This document shows, piece after piece, positions 1 to 7,785 of a DNA stretch of 33,021 nt. The number at the start of each line of letters is the position of its first letter. Position 1 is the first letter of the stretch. The translations under genes were made by a program, and so were the position numbers. The notes below the pieces were generated by a model. It was not told where the DNA came from, searched no databases, and saw only the letters and a list, made by a program, of their open reading frames with translations. This stretch comes from a virus: the IMG/VR virus record IMGVR_UViG_3300009502_000135, positions 1 through 33,021 of that record; one strand, 5' to 3'.

Positions 1-124
1 GGGTGTTGTACGAGGTCTGTAACCATGTGCCGGGTGAAGTGTCTACGAATGTTTGAAAAAACTCAGGCTCAGCCACAATAACTTGTGTCACTTTACCGTC
101 TACTACTTTTGCAAAATGTCCCAA
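1..124 (-). CDS. Small phage protein of unknown function, 3' part cut by window edge
   Basis: The start is TTG, supported by an AAGGAG ribosome site six bases upstream that overlaps the end of the Gly-rich fibre gene. The 41 visible residues begin MGHFAKVVDGKVTQVIV and include a TWLQTSYNT stretch. I recognise this as a small protein family that recurs in many aquatic phages near tail genes; its function is not known to me. It is probably the last or next-to-last gene of the fibre segment. The rest lies outside the window. Confidence 0.75.
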   Translation of the reverse strand, partial: MGHFAKVVDGKVTQVIVAEPEFFQTFVDTSPGTWLQTSYNT

Positions 125-135
125 TTTGGACTCCT

Positions 136-1394
136 TTAAGCTGTGTAAGTACCGCTAGTTGTAAATGTATGAATTGTATTTCCACCTGATGATGTAATTG
201 TGCCACCCGAGCCTCGTTGTGAGCCGAGATAGCTAATGATTACGATGCCTGAGCCGCCTGCGCCACCTGTGGCGCTACTTGATCCACCTGCCCCGCCGCC
301 ACCGCCGCCTGTATTTGCAGAACCAGCCGTACCGTTTGTTCCACCAGAACCTGAAGTGCCACCATTCCCACCACCACCCGAACCGCCAGTACCTGAAGAG
401 GCTGCGTTACTTCCGCCGCCACCGCCGCCACCGGAATAAGTTACAGATGAACCTGTAATTAAACTAGCAGTTCCAGCACCACCATTACCGCCAGCAGAAC
501 TTGTTCCTGCTACCCCAACTGCACTAGCTCCACCGCCACCACCAGCTGAATAATTAGGACTATTATAATTATTACCCCAGCATATCCTTGCCCCGCAGTG
601 CCTGATGCACCAGATACGGAAGTTGATGTTTGCCCGCCACCGCCACCGCCAGAACCACCAGAACCAGCGGCAATAGAGTTATCCCCAGCACCGCCGCCTC
701 CACCACCAATAGCAGTGGCTGATATGCCTGAAATAATAGAAGATGTACCAGATGTTCCAGTAGCACCCGCAGCCCCAGCCGCACCGCCTGCGCCAACTGT
801 AATTGTGTATGCTGTCCCAGCAGTTGCTGTTCCTGTAGAAACAACCAACCCACCCGCCCCTGCCCCGCCACCACCTCTACCACCGCCACCGCCGCCGCCG
901 CCAGCCGCCACAAGGTAATTAACAGAATATGTTGGTGTAGCAACCGCCTGCCAAGTACTAAAACCAACATAAACTTCTTGCTGGGATAATGTAGTATTCC
1001 ACCGTGTATCACCAACCAACGGGGCAGACGGTCTTTGGGCTGTTGTGCCACTAGGTATAGTCATTGCACCTGTACCGCTGCCGCCGTACACATCTAGCTG
1101 AGTCTTACCAACCGTGCCTTGTGAAGTCTGAATTACTTGCGTGATCGGGCTGGTGTAGTAGACGTAGATGTTGCTTGTGCCTGACGATGGGGCAGAGGTA
1201 AACGTGATGGTGTTGCCGCTGACTGAATAGGCTGAGCTTGGGTTCTGTGCAACGTTATTAACAACCACCTGCACTTGTGCAACAGAGGCTACCGGACGGG
1301 TTAATGTAAACGCCGTGGTTGAGCCATTACCACTGAAATAATCAATGGCGGGGGTGAACGCTTGGGTAGTGTTTGTATTCCCAATGAACGCCAT
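136..1394 (-). CDS. Gly-rich tail fibre/adhesin-like protein, interrupted by an apparent -1 frameshift
   Basis: The first 110 residues (MAFIGNTNTTQAFTPAIDYF onward) match a recurrent phage fibre N-terminal domain. From residue 170 the protein is a polyglycine sheet-type domain. The frame read from 1394 stays open only to 510 and turns hydrophobic after Ala272. Moving back one base at the G4 run (575-578) gives a continuous Gly-rich reading with GGSGIVIISYLG near its end, stopping at 136. If G4 were G5 the product would be 419 aa. The lesion is a sequencing or assembly error, a real mutation, or phase variation; a programmed slip looks less likely because no canonical slippery heptamer is present. 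Role inferred: distal fibre or receptor-binding adhesin. Confidence 0.75.
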
Positions 1395-1395
1395 G

Positions 1396-1722
1396 TTATG
1401 CCGCCAATAAGACAGATGCTACACAATCACCAGATGTTGCTGCGCTGTTTACTACCTTCAATGCGTCTGATGCAATCAGTACCACCCGGTTGCCCTGAAT
1501 GACTTCAAGCGATCCGCCAACCGGCACAGTTGCTTGAAACACGAGGTAATAATCAACGGCAGAGCGAGTAAAGTAGACACTTGTTGTGATCGGTGAAGTT
1601 GTTGTATTTGAGACAATCAAACTGGCAATAGCCGCTGTTGTTGCAGAAGCTACCGTGGTCAGTGTTGACGCTGATGTGCCAACGTTCTTGGCGGCATACG
1701 AGGTGTTGGTATAAGTAGCCAT
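1396..1722 (-). CDS. Virion/tail-associated protein, unknown
   Basis: A 108-aa Thr/Ser/Ala-rich protein (MATYTNTSYAAKNVGTSAST start) with alternating hydrophobic residues and no Cys-rich or enzymatic motif. Its likely all-beta composition fits a small structural or fibre-associated subunit. It begins one base after the 144-aa gene and ends one base before the Gly-rich fibre gene, so the three are probably one transcript and related in function. I do not recognise a named family. Confidence 0.7.
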   Translation of the reverse strand: MATYTNTSYAAKNVGTSASTLTTVASATTAAIASLIVSNTTTSPITTSVYFTRSAVDYYLVFQATVPVGGSLEVIQGNRVVLIASDALKVVNSAATSGDCVASVLLAA

Positions 1723-1723
1723 G

Positions 1724-2158
1724 TCAGCCCATCATAAAAGAGAGGAAGTACGCTTGGTCAACTGACGCACTAGTATTTGCAGCCCAAAGTGGGGCAGTGC
1801 CAGCACCCTGTGCGGTTAACACATATGTCGCAGTTGGTGAATTTGATGCGTAGACTGCTACCTCAGAGGGGTAGGTGACAAATACAGTCTTTGTACCAGC
1901 AGCAAACGTAACAAGCGCACCAGCGTTGGAAGATGATAAAACCGTTGTACGAGCGAGTGTTGGTCCAGAAGTCGAGTATGTACCAATCCCAACTTCCCAG
2001 TTAGCTCCGCCCTGATCTGCAATACAGTAATAAGTTTGGTTGCCATTGCCAATTGTAGAAAAAGTCTGATACCCAGTTACGGCTCCTAAAAGCGTGACCG
2101 ATCCTGTACCAGTAGTGGTAGTCGTTTCCTGTACACGATCATAGACAACGAGTGCCAT
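1724..2158 (-). CDS. Tail/fibre-associated structural protein, unknown
   Basis: A 144-aa protein rich in Thr, Gly and Ser. The middle (VGIGTYSTSGPTLARTTVL) is a pattern I have seen in uncharacterised phage structural proteins close to fibres. The start ATG shares its A with the stop codon of the homing endonuclease upstream. This gene was therefore probably next to the 192-aa gene at 2767-3345 before the endonuclease inserted. Function beyond virion structure is inferred from position. Confidence 0.7.
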   Translation of the reverse strand: MALVVYDRVQETTTTTGTGSVTLLGAVTGYQTFSTIGNGNQTYYCIADQGGANWEVGIGTYSTSGPTLARTTVLSSSNAGALVTFAAGTKTVFVTYPSEVAVYASNSPTATYVLTAQGAGTAPLWAANTSASVDQAYFLSFMMG

Positions 2159-2724
2159 TAGTGTTTGCCTCTTGGTTCGCCAATAAATATCTTGTTATGG
2201 ATAATATTTAGAACGGTTTTTTTGCTTACGCCAAGTTCATTTGCAATGTCTAACATTGTACGCATTGGATACTGTTCACGCACATATGTTGCTTGTTCCA
2301 TTGTTAATTTTGAGTTTGGTCGTTTAGGTACAGCTTTTGTTAACGCCTCTTCAACAGACATTTTTTTCAAACGAAGCAAAATTGCAGAAGGAGTGCAACC
2401 AAGTTCTCTTGCCCATTGAGCTAATGTCATAGTCTTACCAGAAGCTGTTAAATAGCGACTGGTGCGTTTATTATTGGCCTGCTCTTCTCTGTTAGCCCAG
2501 CGGCAATTTGAAGGCTCGTAGTTGCCATTGACATCAATGCGATCAATTGTGTCGCCTTCGGTACGTTTGCCCATATCTTTACAAAATTGAGCAAAACCTT
2601 CTTTGCCATGCCATGCGTCACAAACAACAATACCTCTTCCCCCATAATTTTTATAGGATTTTTGGCTCTCGTTGTAGCAACGTTTAAACATAGAACGCCA
2701 AACCTTTATAAAACCAGAATCCAT
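2158..2724 (-). CDS. Free-standing HNH homing endonuclease
   Basis: 188 aa. Residues 8-85 form the HNH-type core seen in phage homing enzymes: an RCYN/YKNYGGRGI segment, then TIDRIDVNGNYEPSNCRW (about 59-76). Residues 98-128 (MTLAQWARELG...SVEEALTK) are a NUMOD-like helix-turn-helix and residues 157-180 a second one, both expected to bind DNA. I chose the second ATG (2724) because GGAG lies six bases upstream; the ATG at 2736 has no ribosome site. The gene sits between two intact structural genes and likely promotes its own spread rather than phage assembly. A hairpin covers its ribosome site. Confidence 0.85.
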   Translation of the reverse strand: MDSGFIKVWRSMFKRCYNESQKSYKNYGGRGIVVCDAWHGKEGFAQFCKDMGKRTEGDTIDRIDVNGNYEPSNCRWANREEQANNKRTSRYLTASGKTMTLAQWARELGCTPSAILLRLKKMSVEEALTKAVPKRPNSKLTMEQATYVREQYPMRTMLDIANELGVSKKTVLNIIHNKIFIGEPRGKH

Positions 2725-2726
2725 AT

Positions 2727-2756
2727 TACACTCCATACAAGTTAGTATAGAGTGTA
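2727..2756 (-). promoter_or_regulatory. RNA hairpin sequestering the endonuclease ribosome-binding site
   Basis: On the minus strand TACACTCTATAC and GTATGGAGTGTA pair over 12 positions (one U-G wobble) around the six-base loop TAACTT. The GGAG Shine-Dalgarno of the HNH gene lies inside the 3' arm and the start codon follows two bases later. There is no U tract, so it is not a terminator. In T4, several homing endonuclease genes are silenced on read-through transcripts by just such hairpins; here that role is inferred. Confidence 0.6.
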
Positions 2757-2766
2757 TCCTAACATA

Positions 2767-3345
2767 TTAACCCGAAGCGGACAATGTATATGATACGTTG
2801 ATTGTATCGCCTGACGTTACAGTCTTTGAGCCAGCGGTAAAGTCACCTGCCGAGAACAAAGTGCCTGTTGTGCTGTCAATCGTAGACGAGCCACCAATGT
2901 TAATGAACGCACCAGCCACCGTGCCAGAACCCGTCATGCTAAACACAACAGCAGCACTAGTAGACAGCACTGAAGGGTTAGCCGTTGTTGCCGCGCTAAA
3001 GGCAGGAGTTTTGCGAGTACCTGAATAAGTCGGAGCATTTGTATTCCCCACTTCAAGCCATGTAGCGTGGCTGGCTTGTGTATCAGCGTAAGCAGCCGTA
3101 CCCGTGCCTTTTAAACCCATGACTACCGCGCCGCCGCCCGTGTTGGCAAAGTACGAGTCTAGTAAATTTTTACGCCCAACGTTTGTGGTCAAGTTTTCAA
3201 TAACGTCATACCACTTTAGGTTGCCCTGTGGGTCATAGCATTCTGCTGTGTAAACGCCCTGAAGACCAAACATCTCAGCGCCTCCAGCGTTACGGGTAAC
3301 AGTTGCATCAACTGCATCCCCAAGTTTTGCAATTTCATCGCTCAT
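2767..3345 (-). CDS. Virion structural protein, unknown
   Basis: 192 aa. The N-terminal third (VYTAECYDPQGNLKWYDVI, then TNVGRKNLLDSYF) resembles a family of phage tail or fibre-base proteins of unknown function. The rest is Ser/Thr/Gly-rich and probably beta. The start follows the stop of the 141-aa gene by one base, with an AGGATC ribosome site. The position between adaptor-like and fibre genes suggests a tail component. Confidence 0.7.
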   Translation of the reverse strand: MSDEIAKLGDAVDATVTRNAGGAEMFGLQGVYTAECYDPQGNLKWYDVIENLTTNVGRKNLLDSYFANTGGGAVVMGLKGTGTAAYADTQASHATWLEVGNTNAPTYSGTRKTPAFSAATTANPSVLSTSAAVVFSMTGSGTVAGAFINIGGSSTIDSTTGTLFSAGDFTAGSKTVTSGDTINVSYTLSASG

Positions 3346-3346
3346 G

Positions 3347-3772
3347 TTATGTGATCCTAATGATGGCGTTAGTTGAGTTCGCCGTTGGGAAAGTTACCGT
3401 AAATGTACTATTGGGGGTCTTATCTGAACCAAAATTTAAAACAAACACCGCAGCGCCTGTGGTGCTATTGTAAATCAGCGCACCCCGTGTTGTGAAGTTT
3501 GCTGGACTCCAAGTTACGTTGTTAAACGAAACAAAAGCAGTGTTGTTTACCGTGTCTGAGCTTAGCGTCACAGGCGTTAAAACTTGACCGCCAGCCGTGT
3601 AGCCTGTGCCGGTTACTTCGTTGACCGCTGAGTATGCAGTTGTTGAGTTGTTCAGGTTAGCGTTAGCGTTGTACAGCGCAATCTTGTACACATACGGCGA
3701 AGTAGGCGTAAAGTTCTCCAACCCACTGAGCAGGTTGACACCAAAGATTGTGCATGAGGTCTGTACGATCAT
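3347..3772 (-). CDS. Virion structural protein, unknown
   Basis: 141 aa. It contains the pattern KIALYNANANLNNSTTAYSA followed by GTGYTAGGQ, a recurrent phage family found in tail or fibre modules without a known function. The start codon overlaps the stop of the adaptor-like gene (ATGA), so translation is likely coupled. No signal peptide, membrane helix or catalytic motif is visible. Confidence 0.7.
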   Translation of the reverse strand: MIVQTSCTIFGVNLLSGLENFTPTSPYVYKIALYNANANLNNSTTAYSAVNEVTGTGYTAGGQVLTPVTLSSDTVNNTAFVSFNNVTWSPANFTTRGALIYNSTTGAAVFVLNFGSDKTPNSTFTVTFPTANSTNAIIRIT

Positions 3773-4698
3773 GGGTTAACCTTAATTTTTGCTTGCCCGT
3801 CTCTATAACTATCACCGCGCTCAAGACCTGTACCAAGACGATTCAATTGACCAACGGCTTCTTGATACTTTTGCTCATAATAAGCAACCATATCTTGTTC
3901 GCCTTTCATAAATATCATGGCTTCGCGCATCGCACCATAGAACAATGCGGGGTCGTAGTTATCGCCCAGCCAGCTTGTGCCTGTAGCGTTAGAAATTGTA
4001 AATACCGTGATGGCAAAACCAGAACCGTTACCCGCACCAATGGTTGTGGGATCAAACCCTAAGCTGTCGCCGACCACGTACAGAGAACCACCACTGTTAA
4101 TCGTAATGGCTGTAACTACATTACCAGATACCACAATCGTAGCTGTAGCGTTGATGCCATTACCACCAGTCAAAGGCACTTCGGTATACACACCATTGAT
4201 GTAACCAGACCCAGCAGTAAATGAACCACTTAAGTTAGTAATCAAACCTTGAACAATTGTTGGCGGGTAGTAGTAATAGTGCATCTCTACTTGATAATTT
4301 GCATCAGGAGATGGACCAAGCAACAAAGTTAGTTCGTTAATGTTTGAGTACTGTGAGCCAAACAAAGAGTAAAACTTAGGCAAACCTGAGTAAGCGTTAC
4401 CCGCATTGGGGTAGGCTTCACGAATAAAGTTAACGTCTTTGTTTAACAAGTACTGATAATTACCTGAAGCATCAATCACTGCAACTGAGTACGGCGACAA
4501 CCAATCATCCGGCAATGACACATAGCCGTTGTACTGGGTCAAAGTACCTGTCACATTCTTACGTAAAGACGGAATCTGAACGGTGTTATAAATCCGTTCT
4601 TCCGCTTCCTGAACAAACGTAGGAATATTAGAGACAAACAAGGACTCAGTGTTTTCTGCGTAGTTCTGAATCGCCTGTTGCAGTTGAATATAGTTCAC
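3769..4698 (-). CDS. Phage adaptor/tail tubular-like protein with an inserted beta domain
   Basis: 309 aa. The N-terminal part (LQQAIQNYAENTESLF...EAEERIYNTVQIPSLRKN) and the C-terminal helix (DPALFYGAMREAMIFMKGE) look like the phage adaptor or connector fold that links portal to tail. Residues about 165-240 are a Gly/Thr/Ile-rich insert with NINSGG/GYxVGD-like character, probably a beta domain facing outward. The start is GTG, overlapping the upstream stop as GTGA. Role inferred from fold and position; a tail tube subunit is the alternative. Confidence 0.6.
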   Translation of the reverse strand: MNYIQLQQAIQNYAENTESLFVSNIPTFVQEAEERIYNTVQIPSLRKNVTGTLTQYNGYVSLPDDWLSPYSVAVIDASGNYQYLLNKDVNFIREAYPNAGNAYSGLPKFYSLFGSQYSNINELTLLLGPSPDANYQVEMHYYYYPPTIVQGLITNLSGSFTAGSGYINGVYTEVPLTGGNGINATATIVVSGNVVTAITINSGGSLYVVGDSLGFDPTTIGAGNGSGFAITVFTISNATGTSWLGDNYDPALFYGAMREAMIFMKGEQDMVAYYEQKYQEAVGQLNRLGTGLERGDSYRDGQAKIKVNP

Positions 4699-5003
4699 GC
4701 CATTGGTCCTCTGGATTTAATGCCTTTGGTAGCAGCACCATAACCACGCATCGTGATGCCATCTGTCTTTGGTTCTTTGGTGTTTGCGTAACTTACACCA
4801 TTAGGTACTGGGTCTTTAAGCTCTGATTCTTTAGAAGATTTGTCAGTTACGTATACGCCTTTTTTCATTGGCTCTTGACCAGTAACTTTTTTACCAGACA
4901 TTGTGTGCGGCGGTGCATAATCATCAGCGGGCTTATTATCCCGATTGCGACCAACTTTAACAGCAGGACTGTTTTTAGTTGTAGGTTTAATTTGCGTAGC
5001 CAT
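4695..5003 (-). CDS. Small basic virion-operon protein, unknown
   Basis: 102 aa, Lys/Pro/Gly-rich, with little predicted secondary structure (MATQIKPTTKNSPAVKVGRN start). Its ATG overlaps the stop of the 63-aa gene and has an AGGGG ribosome site. It belongs to a group of small basic proteins spread through 4695-8289. Possible roles are an internal virion protein or a DNA-condensing factor, but nothing in the sequence proves it. Confidence 0.6.
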   Translation of the reverse strand: MATQIKPTTKNSPAVKVGRNRDNKPADDYAPPHTMSGKKVTGQEPMKKGVYVTDKSSKESELKDPVPNGVSYANTKEPKTDGITMRGYGAATKGIKSRGPMA

Positions 5004-5194
5004 TAACGACCCCTTTGATTCATTGCACGAGCCATGTTGCGACCCATTTTCTTCATGGCTTCGCCTGTTACTGTACGTGCGCCTTTAGCTTTGCCACCGC
5101 TTTCGATGCCAATCTCTTTGCCGCTATCGCCTAAATTTGTACCTTTGGTTTTACCAGTCTTGGTAACTCCGTCGGCTGCGCTTCTGTATCCCAT
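5003..5194 (-). CDS. Small basic protein with TKGTNLGDSG motif
   Basis: 63 aa, strongly basic, with Gly-Lys repeats. It holds ADGVTKTGKTKGTNLGDSG, two pieces of which (ADGV..xGKTK and TKGTNLGDSG) recur in the 183-aa protein at 7222-7773. The shared motif suggests paralogy or a common binding partner. A strong AGGAG ribosome site precedes it. Function unknown. Confidence 0.6.
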   Translation of the reverse strand: MGYRSAADGVTKTGKTKGTNLGDSGKEIGIESGGKAKGARTVTGEAMKKMGRNMARAMNQRGR

Positions 5195-5203
5195 AATAAA
5201 CTC

Positions 5204-5626
5204 CTAAGAAGTTGTGACTGTACCAATTTGTATTGGCAAAATTAAATTGTTTGGCGTTAAAGCTGTGTCAAACGAACTAGAACCACCAACTGGACTCCAA
5301 CCCCATTGAAACTGTCTACTACCGTCTGTTGGATATCCTGCGTTGTTAATACTGTTACTTGCATTTACAGAGGTATAAAGTCCTGTTGCACCGCCTGAGT
5401 AATAGCTTACATCAGGTCTTGGTTCACGTACAGCCTGCGGGTCGTTAACAGGATACATCCCCAATTGTAGTTGCGGCTGATCGGGGTCCCAACATTCTTT
5501 GCAAACTTTAATCTGAAAAAGCTTGGTCTTGATAACTTCTTTCTTTAATTCTTTAAGCATGTACCGCTGACCACAACGGTCACACTCAGCAATCGCATAT
5601 TTACCTGACGCAAATTTAGAGGGCAT
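5204..5626 (-). CDS. Virion-associated zinc-ribbon protein
   Basis: 140 aa. Residues 15-45 hold CDRCGQ and CKEC pairs (C15, C18, C42, C45), a likely zinc ribbon. After it comes DPDQPQLQLGMYPVNDPQAV, a conserved pattern in an uncharacterised phage structural family. The C-terminal 60 residues are Gly/Ser/Asn-rich. It lies between the connector-like 313-aa gene and small basic genes. A head completion or connector role is plausible; a DNA- or RNA-binding role is the alternative. Confidence 0.7.
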   Translation of the reverse strand: MPSKFASGKYAIAECDRCGQRYMLKELKKEVIKTKLFQIKVCKECWDPDQPQLQLGMYPVNDPQAVREPRPDVSYYSGGATGLYTSVNASNSINNAGYPTDGSRQFQWGWSPVGGSSSFDTALTPNNLILPIQIGTVTTS

Positions 5627-5634
5627 GACTCACC

Positions 5635-6576
5635 TCAATAAAATAATTGCCGAGGCACAAACCGAACAGATGCTTTCTCACGATCCTCATCTGCGGCAAA
5701 CTGGAATTGCTGTTCGTAATCTGCTTTCAACCCCAACACACGGTTTTGGTCAATTTCAGGAAATTTAATGCTCAAGTAATAAGCAAGCCCCGCAACAACA
5801 GCAGGTACAAACCTAAACGGAATATCGCCAGTATTGATACCCGTACCCGCATCTTGCATACGACGTAGCCGCCAATAAACAAACATGTATTGCTGACCGG
5901 GAGTACCAGTAGGCCAGATGTTTACGTTTGGTAAAAATGTTTGATACACCGGAGTATTAACAGCATGAGTAGTAATCGGTGTTCCGTTGATCCCACGATA
6001 GCAATTTAACAGTTGGTTTGCATTGCTTGAGTTACTTGAACCAACGTTTTGGTACAGAATAGTCTCGCCATCAATATTGATGTAACCTTGCGCCGCAAGA
6101 TTTGCAGTAGACGCAACAGTGATGGTTGTATCTGTAGGTTGTACTACGGCTGTTACAGCGGTTGAGGCTGCTGCGTTTGTATTACCTGACTGTCTGTTTA
6201 TCCATACTTGAATCGGACGCCCATAGGCGTTTTTGGTGGGTATGGTGCTATACGTAGACTCAGAGATACGCGAGATATTGATATCAACTTGGTTTTGTCC
6301 TGTGCCTGTGCGAATCACATGGTCAAGCAAGTCAATAGTATCTACTGGCAATGGGTAACTAATTTGTCCCGCATTGATGTTAATTGGTATCTGACCCTGC
6401 TCAATAGTCCACAGGTTAATACCACGGTTTGCCCACTCAATGGTCAGAATGTTCATGCTACGCCGCGCTGAACGCAGGTCATAACCACTACGCAACTCTT
6501 TGCCGCAACGCTCAAACGCCTCTTCAACAAGCTCTGAGAGGTCAAGGTTAAACGTTGTGAGACCAGAAGTGGCCAT
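5635..6576 (-). CDS. Head-tail connector/P22 gp4-like protein
   Basis: 313 aa. Residues 10-50 (LVEEAFERCGKELRSGYDL, SARRSMNILTIEWANRGIN) match the helical start of gp4-like phage connector proteins. The C-terminal part (PFRFVPAVVAGLAYYLSIKF) matches their late helices. A Thr/Ala/Val-rich beta insert (about 130-190) separates them. It is expected to bind under the portal ring and help close the head. The assignment rests on pattern recognition, not a search. Confidence 0.6.
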   Translation of the reverse strand: MATSGLTTFNLDLSELVEEAFERCGKELRSGYDLRSARRSMNILTIEWANRGINLWTIEQGQIPININAGQISYPLPVDTIDLLDHVIRTGTGQNQVDINISRISESTYSTIPTKNAYGRPIQVWINRQSGNTNAAASTAVTAVVQPTDTTITVASTANLAAQGYINIDGETILYQNVGSSNSSNANQLLNCYRGINGTPITTHAVNTPVYQTFLPNVNIWPTGTPGQQYMFVYWRLRRMQDAGTGINTGDIPFRFVPAVVAGLAYYLSIKFPEIDQNRVLGLKADYEQQFQFAADEDREKASVRFVPRQLFY

Positions 6577-6578
6577 TA

Positions 6579-6767
6579 TTAGCTCGCTGGGGGAGTTTCA
6601 ACGGGGGCTTCGGCAGGCGCTTCAACAGGCGCTTGAACAGGTGATGCTAATTGAGCTTCAAGTTGCGCTTCAAGTTCAATAAGAAAGTGTGGTTGAAAAG
6701 GAAGTCGTTTCAAAACATGCACAATGTCTTCAACAACTTTTTGCTCTAACGTTAAAATGATGCTCAT
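6579..6767 (-). CDS. Small protein with Pro/Ala/Glu repeat tail, unknown
   Basis: 62 aa. The first 35 residues look helical (SIILTLEQKVVEDIVHVLKR). The tail is built from QAPVEAPAEAPVETP-type repeats and is probably extended. The ATG overlaps the stop of the upstream basic gene (ATGA) and the ribosome site GAGGAAAAA lies inside it. No family recognised. Confidence 0.55.
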   Translation of the reverse strand: MSIILTLEQKVVEDIVHVLKRLPFQPHFLIELEAQLEAQLASPVQAPVEAPAEAPVETPPAS

Positions 6768-7024
6768 TTTTTCCTCGCGGCTTGCATATTATCAATCAAA
6801 TTTGGATAAGGCCGACCAGCAGCTTTAGCCATTGCTTTTGCACTAGACTTTTTTTCTGAACTTAACTTTTTAGGTTTGCCCAGACCACTAGGGCGTGGCT
6901 TATTCCATACCTCACCACCACGTTTAAATACCTCGACTTTGTTCGGATCATCCTTGCGGGTGATCGTCTTTTTGCCGGGCATTTTAGATGGGTTAATGTC
7001 ACCCATTCCGCGAGAGGCTCGCAT
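6764..7024 (-). CDS. Small basic protein, unknown
   Basis: 86 aa, Lys/Arg/Pro-rich, with GRPYPNLIDNMQAARKK at the end and no hydrophobic core. It begins two bases after the His-rich gene; the ribosome site (TAAGG) lies within that gene's end. One of the cluster of basic proteins in this operon. A role inside the capsid is possible, but unproven. Confidence 0.6.
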   Translation of the reverse strand: MRASRGMGDINPSKMPGKKTITRKDDPNKVEVFKRGGEVWNKPRPSGLGKPKKLSSEKKSSAKAMAKAAGRPYPNLIDNMQAARKK

Positions 7025-7026
7025 GA

Positions 7027-7212
7027 TTAAGCCTTACCGCCTTTGCACATCGCCATTACGTGGTCACGGTGCATCTTGTGACCAGCGCTATGCTTGCCAT
7101 ACTCTTTGCTATGGTGCTTATGGCTGCCTGACTCATGCTGCGAAATAAAGTCATCATGATGTTTCATATCAGGACCAGACATTGGTTCCATTTTTTCTTT
7201 AACCATTTTCAT
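7027..7212 (-). CDS. His/Lys/Met-rich small protein, unknown
   Basis: 61 aa with about ten His and eight Met residues (SGSHKHHSKEYGKHSAGHKM in the middle). Such composition can bind metal or nucleic acid, but no folded domain is recognisable. It has a good AAGGAATTATT-ATG ribosome site. It lies between two other basic genes of the late operon. Confidence 0.6.
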   Translation of the reverse strand: MKMVKEKMEPMSGPDMKHHDDFISQHESGSHKHHSKEYGKHSAGHKMHRDHVMAMCKGGKA

Positions 7213-7221
7213 AATAATTCC

Positions 7222-7773
7222 TTAACAGTATTTAGTTTTGGTTTTACCACGTTGAGCAACACCATCAGCACGGCTAGAAGTCATGCCACCTGATGCCATC
7301 TTTTTAATTTTGCCACCTTTTTTCATGCCACCCATCATGCCCATTGAAGGACCTGAATCACCAAGGTTTGTACCTTTAGTCATGCCACGCTTTTGAACAG
7401 CACTTTGACCAAACTTTGTAAGTTTGTTTGAACCGGCTTCAATGTCTTTAGCCATTGTGCGTGGACCCATTGATTCTTTCATAGCCATGCCACCTTTTTT
7501 AAGAGCAAGTTTAGTACCTTTGCCGCCTTTATGTTCTTGAGCGTCATGTTCTTTAAAAGCTTTTTTTATCATGGCTTTGTCTTGAGCCTTGTCCATTTTC
7601 ATATCTTCTTTCATATCACTTTTCATAGTGCCACCTTCTTTAAATTTACGGCCTTTGTCGGCCTCGTTGAAGTCTTTACCAACCGATTGAGGTACACCAA
7701 CCTTCTTAGCAAACGCAGGATTATGAGCAATTGCTGCCATAAAGTTGTGCTGTTTTTTAGACGTGCTTGGCAT
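7222..7773 (-). CDS. Lys/Gly/Met-rich protein of unknown function
   Basis: 183 aa. The N-terminus (MPSTSKKQHNFMAAIAHNPA, then FAKKVGVPQSVGKDFNEADKG) is a conserved phage pattern of unknown role. The rest is a low-complexity Lys/Gly/Met/Asp stretch with TKGTNLGDSG near residue 132 and ADGVAQRGKTK near the C-terminus. Both motifs also occur in the 63-aa protein at 5003-5194. Probably an internal or DNA-associated virion protein; this is inference. Confidence 0.65.
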   Translation of the reverse strand: MPSTSKKQHNFMAAIAHNPAFAKKVGVPQSVGKDFNEADKGRKFKEGGTMKSDMKEDMKMDKAQDKAMIKKAFKEHDAQEHKGGKGTKLALKKGGMAMKESMGPRTMAKDIEAGSNKLTKFGQSAVQKRGMTKGTNLGDSGPSMGMMGGMKKGGKIKKMASGGMTSSRADGVAQRGKTKTKYC

Positions 7774-7785
7774 TATTTACCCCAA

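Noticed and set aside
236-918. Proline-rich plus-strand reading frames (236-439 and 598-918)
   Set aside because: They are the complement of GGN codons of the Gly-rich fibre gene; no ribosome site and an all-Pro/Glu composition that follows from the other strand.
240-1051. Additional minus-strand frames inside the fibre gene (572-1051)
   Set aside because: Out-of-frame reading of the same repeats. Only the frame continuing from 576 to 136 restores a sensible protein.
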